DNA of 21,016 bases from Chromera velia (Eukaryota > Sar > Chromeraceae), in the NCBI GenBank assembly GCA_018398765.1, contig JAHBMJ010000736.1, forward strand, positions 21,423 to 42,438, written 5' to 3'. A program made the translations under genes and the position numbers. Below the pieces are notes generated by a model. The model worked only from the letters and a program-made list of their open reading frames with translations, had not been told where the DNA came from and searched no databases. Numbering within the stretch: position 1 is the first letter of the stretch; the number at the start of each line of letters is the position of its first letter. Positions 1 through 8,157 of the stretch are shown here, one piece after another.

Positions 1-67
<67 letters not shown>
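1..67. repeat. (AC)n microsatellite
   Basis: A nearly perfect AC dinucleotide tract runs from the window edge to about 67, so its true length is unknown. A second CA tract lies in an intron of the multicopper oxidase gene at about 17032-17097. Confidence 0.95.
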
Positions 68-72
<5 letters not shown>

Positions 73-983
73 AGGGGGAGATAGAAAGGGACGTAGTCAT
101 ATCCATACAATAACTTGTTTTTCCCTTTTTCATTCATTTTCTTTTCTGGAGAAAGAGCTGTGGACAAAGGAGGGTCAATTTATTAAAGACGCAAAATGTG
201 AGAACGGGGAACAGACTAACGGGAGGTGCCTGCAACTAGCCTGGTCGGTACGTCTGCTTCCCGATAGAAAGCTGGTTGTATGGGTAGGGGTTAGGGTTGG
301 GGTAAGAGATCATTGACTAATTCAAAGAGCCGTGCCTTGAGAAACCAACCAGGGTGTCGAGGGAGGATCGCTGTGCCTTCCTGTCTATCTATCTACGTGT
401 CAGATCGCCTGAAGTGTTGGGCGAGGGGCCGGATGGCCGGCAATCGCAGTGTACGTGTGCATGCATGCAGGCATGACGTGAGGTATGTGAATGCATGCAT
501 GCTGTATGCGCAGGTCGCCATGAGAAAAAATTAATGCATGCACTGGCATGTATATCAAAGTAGTCTTAAAGCATGAAACTGAGAGTGCATGAAACTTCTA
601 CCGTGACCACGGTGGCCAAAGCATTCAATCATTTAATTTCAATATGGGGAAAAGGGCTAGGAAAAGGTTTCATAATTAAAAGAATAAGTTCATGCAGTTG
701 AAGTCACAATTGTAGCGTGCTTTGACTGCAAATAATATAAAATTCTAATACATGCTGCGTGACATGCAGAAAAAATGTCTATAGTAACGTATAGTTAGTC
801 ACATCCCAAGTGCTAGCCCAAGTGGTGGCATACCAACTCAGATCAAGTTAATTTTCTAGCCCTATAACGATCAATTAAATCGCTTCACTGGCATAATGAC
901 CGCTCTCTATTCATTCTGGCTGAACGTACGTCAAGAGCTCCGCTACGCTCCCTAGTACACTCCATCAGATACGATCAGAACTT
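68..983. other. non-coding stretch with TGCATGCA clusters
   Basis: I see no convincing gene. The stretch holds a short G-rich telomere-like run at 282-302 and four TGCATGCA copies at 458, 462, 492 and 535, the first two overlapping. The only open frame here (73 codons) has no recognisable domain and runs through these repeats, so I do not call it. Confidence 0.6.
282..302 (+). other. telomere-like G-rich run / G-quadruplex motif
   Basis: Four G runs (GGG, GGGG, GGG, GGGG) are separated by TA, TTA and TT. The pattern recalls TTAGGG/TTTAGGG telomere units. It is too short to be a telomere. It fits the usual G-quadruplex pattern and could be a degenerate interstitial telomeric repeat. Confidence 0.35.
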
Positions 984-1237
984 GCATTTGCACTAGGTGG
1001 CGGCTAGAGAAAAAAAAAGAAAAAAACTAAGCGATTTGAGGAGATCTTTTTTTTTTTCTTTTTTTTTTTTACTTTTTAACCCTGAACAACACTTAGCAAC
1101 AGTTGTGCAACACACAAACAACACTTGTACAACACTTGAACAACAGTTGTTTGATTGATACAGAAAAAAAAAAAAAAAGTAAAGGGTTTTGGGGGATCTT
1201 TTTTTTTTTTCTAGCCGGCGCCTAGCTAGTATTTGCA
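984..1237. mobile_element. short inverted-repeat (MITE-like) element, copy 1, with flanking duplication
   Basis: The element body is about 993-1228. The left end begins CTAGGTGGCGGCTAG. The right end, read on the opposite strand, gives CTAGGCGCCGGCTAG followed by A-runs, so the two are terminal inverted repeats with A-rich DNA just inside. The flanks are near-identical 9-mers (984-992 GCATTTGCA; 1229-1237 GTATTTGCA), as expected for a target-site duplication. The core at 1081-1153 carries GTTG/CAAC repeats. It matches the core of the element at 13699-13968 in inverted orientation. The 90-codon minus-strand open frame here is low-complexity and belongs to this element. A non-autonomous DNA transposon (hAT- or Mutator-like by duplication size) is most likely. 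Confidence 0.65.
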
Positions 1238-3500
1238 GCATTTCAACCCTAGTTTCAACCTCCACACACGAGCAATTTCACTATTTCGCTTAATTTATAA
1301 AAATTGAAATTTTATTGCATACCCTATAATACCCTATAAAAATATTAATAAATATTAGTAAATATGGGTAAATATGGTAATATGTTAAAAGTAGTGACTA
1401 AATATGGGCAAACTATAATTAATTTTTTTGCTAGTTTTTTTGCATGATCTATGAAGCGTAGGGAGCTAAAAAGTGGCTCAAACAACACGTAGTTATACGG
1501 AGAATATACATTTTAACACAAAATCACTTTATAATAACTTAAAAAAAAAAAATGGGATAAAAGATTTTTTAGTGAGCGACCCAAAATATTTCAGTCACTA
1601 TTTTTTACTTAAGGATTTTTCTGGTAATCAAATATGGTAAAATTATGACAAAAGTAATTTTTTTTTTTTGTTTATTTTTAAAGTTTTATTATGAAATGAA
1701 GTCCTTTTTTAATATTTAGAAAGAAAAACAAGTTGTTTAGTCTAAAAATAAAAGTTTTACTAGTCACATAACCAGAAATATCATGCTGTATAAATCTGAC
1801 CAAAACAATTTTTTTGATTCTCCTACAGCTAATCCATGTCGCCATTAACGTTGTTCATCTATTAAAATCCTAGCCACACAATGTTTTAGCTCCAAACCTG
1901 TTCTAAATCATTAAAAAAATGATAATTTGGCAAGTTTAAGATTCTATAACTACCTTAATAATTCATAACTGACCAAATATTTCACTTTCAGAAGAATGAC
2001 TTAGTGGACTCAGGACCATCATAATTGAAACTCAAAGAACATTGCAAGAACATTCCAAATTGTTTAAAACTTTTAAATTTTTAAATATTCTAACTTTAAA
2101 AAAATATGAATAAATATAGGTAAAAATAATGAGAAAAATCACTGAAAAAACAATTAAAATATGAGTAACTTGTGAGTGATCACTAAAAAAATTTTAGCAT
2201 TTTTTTTCTTGAGAAATATAATAGTTTAAAACATGAAAACTAAAGTGTTAGACTCCTGATAGTTCATAGTGAGGCCTTTAGGGGAGTATTTTTCTAACGG
2301 AGTGAGGCTTTTGGTCTTCCAAATTGAACATCCGTCTAGATAGCGCTTGGCCCATCTTGTCATGGGAGGATGGACCAGCTCAAGCGGGCGGCGAGTTCCT
2401 ATGGTTCGACCTCTCTCTAGAAGGCTGCTCTGTTCGGAGGCTAACGAGGCCGATTGCCCGTGCACTGCTGGGGGGGGGGGAGGAGTTTCAAACGGGGAGG
2501 TAGAGTCTGTCTGCGAGCACTGCCCCCTTGACATGCATAGACGGGGTAAATCTAGGGTAAATTAAACGATGTTGTTCACAAGTTGACAGAATACAAAGGG
2601 ACGGAAATGGAAAGAGGACGCATAGATAGGCTTTTGGAGGAAGTAAGAGACACACGCTCTGAGTCGGACTTGATCGTGTGGGCACAACAAATATCAAAGT
2701 AACAGTTAGGATGGGCGGTATGCGAGAACGAAAAGAAAGTAAGAGAGATTTTCATACTCCTTCTCGAGAAACACCCTTTTGCCAGTGCACGGGCAATTTC
2801 AGCTTGCCTTCGTAAACAGTAAAGTCTTGATCCAATTGCCTCCAGATAGTTATTTCCTGTTTTTGTCTATTTGAGTGTATGGAATGGGTTCAGAGCTAGA
2901 ATGTAACAGAGAGAGAAACATGAAACGCGCGGGGGAGGATGTGCTCAAGCTCGTGTGGGCGCGGGGAGGCAGGGCGCTCATATCCGCGCGGCGTGGGTAA
3001 AGCTTTTTTGGGTGGTCTCTCTGTTTTTCTCTTTCTCATCTTCTTTTCATCTCTTCTCTTTTCTTTCTCTTTCTTTTTCCTGTCCAGTTTTTTGTTCATA
3101 ATTTCACTGCTTTAAAAATAGATCGTGCCCTACAGAGCGCTACGGAGTTGACCTTTAGTCTTACTGAAGGATAAAAGAGACTGATAGGACTACCGTAGGT
3201 ATCGTACTCCAGTCAGTTTAGTCAGCCCCAGGGAAGCGAAGTCACTGTGCCTGCATCTTGTCTGATTCTCGTTTGATCTTGTATATATTCCTTCTTCACT
3301 GCTGACTGTCCACTGTGCTCAGTAGCCGAGCCATTCCTCAGGAGTCGGTATCCAGGGAAGTGTTCTGTAGGGTTCCTACCCTGTAGTCTAAGACTGCACT
3401 CCTTACCATTTCTCAGTCTGACATGGACGCGTTCTTTTGCTTCTCTTTTTTGGTCTCCCTTTCTGGCTTTGTCTTCCTTCTCAGTCGTTTCCCCTGCTAC
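1238..3500. other. AT-rich then mixed non-coding DNA
   Basis: From 1260 to about 2230 the sequence is very AT-rich, with many A and T homopolymers and no open frame of note. From 2230 to 3500 composition rises and short frames appear on both strands (for example 2226-2534 minus, 102 codons). None carries a domain or splice pattern I recognise, and one contains a nine-G homopolymer translated as polyproline. I see no supported gene. Confidence 0.6.
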
Positions 3501-3519
3501 TGCAAGTCTATTCCGATGC

Positions 3520-3719
3520 AGGTGGTTTTTAACCCTGGTTGCTTGAGGGTGGAGCTACCCTCTGTTTTTATTTCCATTTCCGCCCTAGCTAGGCTTTGAT
3601 CCATGCAAATACCCCAGTGGGGCCTAGGTCAAGGGATCGAATCTATGCAGGAAATACTAGGTTAGCCAAAGTCTATATGGCTCACCGGCTTTAACCTCAT
3701 ACATCATCATCATCATCAT
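3520..3719 (+). mobile_element. non-LTR retroelement 3' end with (CAT)n tail
   Basis: The stretch ends in GGCTCACCGGCTTTAA (3679-3694), then CCTCATA and a (CAT)n tail at 3702-3719. The same 16-mer occurs inverted at 13683-13698, and the region before it (about 3656-3678) resembles the sequence at 13978-14010 read on the other strand. Two further (ATC)n tails at 11242 and 13099 follow similar TTTAACC/GGTTAAG sequence. Shared 3' ends followed by simple repeats are typical of LINE or SINE copies. The 5' boundary is unknown and no open frame is left. Confidence 0.5.
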
Positions 3720-3978
3720 AGACTTGTGTAATAATTTTAGTTTGGTCACATTCAATGTGAATGTAAAAATATAAATATGTTACAAAAAAAAAAAAATTTT
3801 GTGACTAATCATATTATATATATATTGTGTATAACAATGTTTATATACATTGTTTGACATTGTAAGTTGCGTAAAATTTAAGGTAAAAATACTGTGTCAC
3901 CTTCTATAGTTCATCCTAGAGTTCATCTTATATACGCTTATATCTAGGCTTATATGTATAGTTTTTTATACATTATAA

Positions 3979-4200
3979 CGTCATTATTTTTTATGTAGTA
4001 AAGCTATAGCTGGAGTTATAATAGCTATTGTAAAGCTGCTATCTAAATGTCATTCTAAAAAATGTCAGAAAAATGATAGAAAACCTATAGTAGCTACTAG
4101 TACTGAGTAACCTAATACGCTAGCTAATACGAAACCTCAGGCTTTATTTTCTTTATTATATGAAGAGGACGATGCATATATAGACCGCCCGGGAGTTTAA
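3979..4200 (+). pseudogene. coding-like remnant with a membrane-span-like segment
   Basis: One frame reads 43 codons (3979-4107), hits TAA at 4108-4110, then reads 29 more codons to a second TAA at 4198-4200. The first part has a hydrophobic run (IAGVIIAIVKLL) followed by a Lys/Cys-rich stretch (SKCHSKKCQKNDRK). The second part is acidic near its end (YEEDDAYIDRPGV). This resembles a membrane anchor plus cytoplasmic tail, but I recognise no family. The surrounding DNA is AT-rich, and the unit is followed by GGGTTTAAC plus an (ATCA)n tail like the retroelement ends elsewhere. It may be the degraded 3' end of a mobile-element gene, or chance. Confidence 0.25.
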
Positions 4201-4208
4201 ACTCCCGG
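4189..4208. repeat. perfect 20-bp palindrome
   Basis: Each strand reads CCGGGAGTTT followed by its exact complement, centred on GTTT|AAAC. It is a GC-capped self-complementary site inside AT-rich DNA, at the end of the coding-like remnant. Function unknown. Confidence 0.85.
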
Positions 4209-4223
4209 CCACCTATAGGGTTT

Positions 4224-4270
4224 AACATCAACTAACATCAATCAATCATATAATCAATCAATCAATTATT

Positions 4271-4313
<43 letters not shown>

Positions 4314-4330
4314 ATCAATCAATCAATCAA
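4224..4330. repeat. (ATCA)n microsatellite block
   Basis: Repeated ATCA units with short interruptions follow GGGTTTAACATCAAC. That lead-in resembles the sequence before the (ATC)n tails at 3.7 and 11.2 kb, so this may be another retroelement tail that has expanded. Confidence 0.85.
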
Positions 4331-5122
4331 ATATCTATCACTGGCACTTTTCTTTTTTTTTTGCAAGAAGGATCAAGAAGGTTGATCAGCGTACCGTACA
4401 CAAACCAAGAAAAAAGAACTTAAGAAGAATCAAGTTTTCTGTGACAGTGGCACGTCCATATTTGTTGTAATTTCTGTGTTTGATATAGTTAAATTTGGAA
4501 CACAATCTCCTCAGCATGGACTGTTTTTCTTCATTGCAATTTCATTGTAAAGCAACAAACCTGAACTTGAAAAACCATTTACCCGAATCTTCGCCGGACT
4601 TCAATGCAGTACCCTTCACGCAGTCGCCACCGTTTGGGCCATCCTCAACACGAGGGAGGGAACTGCAGGTGCATATCTGCCACCCCTCCTGCAGTCCTTC
4701 CGACATGCATGCACACTCTGACGAGCACCCCCCCTAATTCTGCCTTCCTCAACAGCATCCTTCCTCCTTTCGATCATGCCATAAAGCGCGGCTGAGAAAC
4801 TCAGCTGCATTCTCGCTTGCACACTCCCCCCACCCTTACTCGCACTCTCTCTTGTCTATCTGCATCCCTCAGTGCAGTCCATGCAGAGGAAGGAGGCTGG
4901 CGTGACGCCAATGCACAAGGATGGAAACAGGACAGGGGGCAGGCAAGCGATTGGATATACTTACACAAACAGAGCGAGGTCCGTTAATTGCCGTCTGTTT
5001 GGACACGGGAAACTTGCGAGTACACCTCACTCATCTGTCATGCTCATTTCCCCTCTCCTCCCCCCCCTCAGTCAAGAATGGAAGTCTGTCGCTCCCTTTT
5101 CCTCTGACTGTCTGTGTACCCC
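4331..5122. other. non-coding; 3' flank of the demethylase gene
   Basis: No gene is supported. Several overlapping frames (for example 4495-4737 plus) lack domains. The 214-codon plus-strand frame at 4872-5516 is antisense to the poly-serine end of the demethylase and translates as poly-glutamate. I found no clear AATAAA for the minus-strand gene near its stop. A TGCATGCA copy lies at 4706. Confidence 0.55.
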
Positions 5123-7348
5123 CTACTCCGAATCCTCCTCCCTTTTCCTCTTTCCAGAGGAAGAAGAAGAGGAGGAAGAAGAAGAGGAAGAAGAGGAGGA
5201 AGAGGCACTGCTGGCCTCTCCCGGGACAGGGACAGGGACAGACTCTGTCGGAGCGCCCTCCTCCCCCTCCCCCTTTCCCTTGCCCTCACCTGCAGACTTT
5301 ACAGCTGCTTCATTCCTCTCTTGCTCCACTTTCTCAATCAGCTTTTTCAATTTGCTTCTGATGCGCTTACGCTCGTTCTCCTTTCTCCCCCTCTTGCCAT
5401 TTAATTTGGTTTTCCCAAACTTACCACCAAACAACGACTCGAAAGCAGGGAGAACGCTGAAGTCAACAGACCTCCCTCTTCCCTGGCACGAACACGCGTA
5501 CGCTTCCCCCCCCTGAAGGACCCACTCGTCGATACCGAAGTTCACAGCCTCAGCGCAGTTGTTGCCGTGGTTGAATCCGAAGTGGTAGCATCCCGGGAAG
5601 GTGACCACGTAGTCACCAGGCATCTGGGTAACTCGGTGAACCGTCACACCGGCTGCCCTGAGGGCATCAGGGTGGATGATCAGACTCTTGTGCCGAAAAT
5701 AATCAAGACAAGTGTGGAACTGATGCGGCATTTCCTCCCGCACGAAAGCCTCTGCCTTCTCCCGGTCACTTAGGGGAATGAAATACCATGTCTTGGGGGC
5801 GCCCCAATGGAGGAAGTTGACTGAGGGCAGGTCCTTGTCCTCCGTGTGCATGACGAAGAACGAAAAACGGGTACCAAAATAAACGAAAGGGCTGGTCACA
5901 CCCTCGAATTTCTTTCCCTCCACCCATTCACCAAGCCTGTTGCCCCCCAATTCTTTCAGACGCCCCACTACATTCTCATCAAAGAGAGACATCTCCTGAT
6001 CTACTGCGTAGAGACGGGGGCTGAAGGAAAAGAGAGGAAGCTCTTTCTCTTGAGCAGCTTCCCTCCCCTCAACGTCGGATTTTGATATGTGGATGACCTC
6101 AGCACCGTCGCTCTCCTGAGAATCTGTCTCGGGAGGCTCTTGGCAGGAGACGGGGACGGGGCTGTCCCTTTTCTCATCGACAGCGTTGGCGGCGGGATGG
6201 CCTTCGACAGGAGGGAGGGGAGGGGCATATTGCTGACTGGGGGCGGGGGAAAGAAGGGCCCCCTCAAAAGGGGAAGCGTTTGGGGGAGCGGTGGTGAATT
6301 GAGGTTGGGGGGCGAGAGGAAACGGAGAAGGGCTGACGTGGGCGCTGGATGAGAAGGAAGAGGCAGAGGAAGAAGAGGACGCACAGGTCTGGGCAGGGGA
6401 CAGCCTTGGAGACGGAGACTGGGTAGGAGGGGTGCCAGTCGCAGGGTCACCAGGGTCAGAGGAGGCTCCAGTGAGAGCGGCAGTCGCTGGGGGCAAGGCG
6501 GGTGGGGTGGACTGCTTTGACTGCAAGGGGGGGGCAAGCGGATTTTTGGACTCTTCCGGCGAGTCTCTTGTCTTCTCTACCATGTCTTCATCCTCTGCTG
6601 CTGCTTCTGCTTTGAGGTCTGATGGGGGTGTCTGGAGAAACCCCCAAAATTCGTCGGTGTCTCTGTCAACATAGGCCTTCAGCTCTGCAGGGCTCAGTCC
6701 AGAGAGCTTCTGTGCATCATTCTCGCACTTATCAAAGCATCGGTTCGCTTCCTCTTCAGTTGCAAAACCTTTCACAATCTCCACGACCTCCACTCCCATC
6801 TCAACGTCACCGTCTCCTGCTGCTGCTGCTGCTGCTGCGTGGGAGGAAGAGGCAGAAGAAGAGGAAGAGGAGGGGGGAGGAACGGGAGCGGTAGAGGGTG
6901 CCTGCAAGTTCGCAGCCTTCACCCCCCCTCCAATTTCTTTCTTCTCCTCCCCCCCCTTCTGAACCCCTGCTCTCTTTTCCGACTCTTCTGTCTCCGTCTC
7001 TCTGTCTGCCCTGACGTATAGGTCCCCGACGTTTTGGATCTCTTCTTCAACCGGCTCATTTGCAACCTCAAATCCCCCGTCGAATCCCTTCACACAGTAC
7101 AGGACCTGTCTTTTGGCACTGGCCAGGACAGTCCGGAGCATGCCCCTGTATCCTGACAGACAAGGAGTCCAGCCATCGGGGGGACGAATCTTACAACCGC
7201 CATATGAAGGGAGGTTCAGAATGGCGTATGTGTTCACCGTGCCACAGAAATTCTGCATTTGCTCCAATGTGGGTCGATAGACGGGAAACGCCCCCAAATC
7301 TGCAGTGGGGGGACCCCCTTCTGACGTTTGGGGAGGGACGGCAGACAT
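5123..7348 (-). CDS. KDM4/JMJD2-like JmjN-JmjC histone lysine demethylase
   Basis: A single uninterrupted frame encodes 741 residues. The start is the first in-frame ATG (7348-7346), and the frame is open upstream to a TAA at 7396-7394. JmjN is at about residues 20-60 (FPVYRPTLEQMQNF...IRPPDGW). JmjC is at about 440-625. The Fe(II) ligands are visible as HTE (His501, Glu503) and His589 in CYHFGFNHG. Lys519 in GAPKTWY is the expected 2-oxoglutarate contact. A KDM4-type zinc site is complete: Cys547, His553, Cys619 and Cys621. Known members remove methyl groups from H3K9 or H3K36 in the nucleus; the substrate here is inferred. The linker between the domains is about 370 residues, rich in Ser/Pro/Ala and far longer than in animal KDM4. 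The C-terminus has basic stretches, a poly-Ser run and a KRKR signal. No PHD or Tudor domains follow. It diverges from the PARP-like gene. Confidence 0.9.
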   Translation of the reverse strand: MSAVPPQTSEGGPPTADLGAFPVYRPTLEQMQNFCGTVNTYAILNLPSYGGCKIRPPDGWTPCLSGYRGMLRTVLASAKRQVLYCVKGFDGGFEVANEPVEEEIQNVGDLYVRADRETETEESEKRAGVQKGGEEKKEIGGGVKAANLQAPSTAPVPPPSSSSSSASSSHAAAAAAAGDGDVEMGVEVVEIVKGFATEEEANRCFDKCENDAQKLSGLSPAELKAYVDRDTDEFWGFLQTPPSDLKAEAAAEDEDMVEKTRDSPEESKNPLAPPLQSKQSTPPALPPATAALTGASSDPGDPATGTPPTQSPSPRLSPAQTCASSSSSASSFSSSAHVSPSPFPLAPQPQFTTAPPNASPFEGALLSPAPSQQYAPPLPPVEGHPAANAVDEKRDSPVPVSCQEPPETDSQESDGAEVIHISKSDVEGREAAQEKELPLFSFSPRLYAVDQEMSLFDENVVGRLKELGGNRLGEWVEGKKFEGVTSPFVYFGTRFSFFVMHTEDKDLPSVNFLHWGAPKTWYFIPLSDREKAEAFVREEMPHQFHTCLDYFRHKSLIIHPDALRAAGVTVHRVTQMPGDYVVTFPGCYHFGFNHGNNCAEAVNFGIDEWVLQGGEAYACSCQGRGRSVDFSVLPAFESLFGGKFGKTKLNGKRGRKENERKRIRSKLKKLIEKVEQERNEAAVKSAGEGKGKGEGEEGAPTESVPVPVPGEASSASSSSSSSSSSSSSSSSGKRKREEDSE

Positions 7349-8157
7349 TTCGCTTTTTCGTTCCACCAAGTTTCGTCGAAGAAAAAAAATCCTTTAAAAT
7401 ATGCTGCAGCAGATTTACCTCAAGCCCAGAAGCAGGGCGAGAAATTAAAGACACACCTCCATGCACAGCCAATGTCTGTCAAAATGTGCATCCCGGCCGG
7501 ATTGTCAACTGGGGGATCGATAAGCAATTAAAGCGATCATTCGACGATTTCTGTTTCTGAATATGTTTCTGGCAATTTCTGGCATGCATGCAGCCGCGGG
7601 CATCAGCCGGGCTTAATGATTGCAATTGACGAGCCATGCGTGCAGGCCCCCCGCGGCGCGCCGCAAATTAAACCTTCAATTCATGCAGGCATTGATTCTT
7701 TTGGGCATCTTGCGGTCCGAGTTATCGATAACTGGCATCATTGTTAAGTGAAACTGCTCATGCACCCTGCAATGGGCCTGCATGAGGCTGAGAGACTCTC
7801 GATGGACCTATAGCTCCTGTCGCAAACCTGGAGCTGAGTCGACAGACGTCTGTCTACAAACCTAGAGATCCGTTAGATTGAGAACCGCTCGTTCCCGCAC
7901 GGTGTCTCTGCATGTGTATCTGGAGGTCTTCGGAGCACTCATTGAACGTTTGCGCAGTTTCCTGCTCCAGGTATATCCTTTGAGTCAAGAAATTGGCGGT
8001 TGTTGGGGTATACCTCCCTCGTTAATGTCGCACCGACTTTGCGATTCCGGGTGTGTCGAGTGAAAACCAGGAAGAACGTCTATCAATCATTTGAAGGGTT
8101 GGCCCGGGGTTGCTTTAGACTTTCTTTTGGAAAGAGCGAGGCTGGCGACAATCAGAG
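7349..8157. promoter_or_regulatory. divergent intergenic region between demethylase and PARP-like genes
   Basis: About 0.8 kb separates two start codons pointing away from each other, so both promoters and 5' UTRs must lie here. TGCATGCA occurs at 7585-7592, and related GCATGC, TGCAGGC and CTGCATGAG sequences follow to about 7790. No TATA box is convincing on either side. Short frames here (for example 7060-7560 plus) mostly overlap the demethylase antisense. Confidence 0.5.

Noticed and set aside
282-302. Possible telomere
   Set aside because: Only about three imperfect units, far too short and internal; kept only as a G-rich motif.
993-1265. 90-codon minus-strand frame with Lys and Phe runs
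   Set aside because: It is the homopolymer-rich inverted-repeat element, not a gene.
2226-2534. 102-codon minus-strand frame
   Set aside because: No recognisable domain, a poly-proline run from a G homopolymer, and no splice or poly(A) support.
3600-3660. tRNA-derived SINE, from GGGATCGAATC resembling a B box
   Set aside because: No A box at the right spacing and no cloverleaf; the retroelement 3' end explanation fits better.
3702-3719. CRISPR-like or regulatory repeat in the (CAT)n tracts
   Set aside because: Simple trinucleotide tails without spacers, in a eukaryotic setting.
4872-5516. 214-codon plus-strand frame with poly-glutamate
   Set aside because: Antisense of the poly-serine C-terminus of the demethylase, whose JmjC frame is certain.
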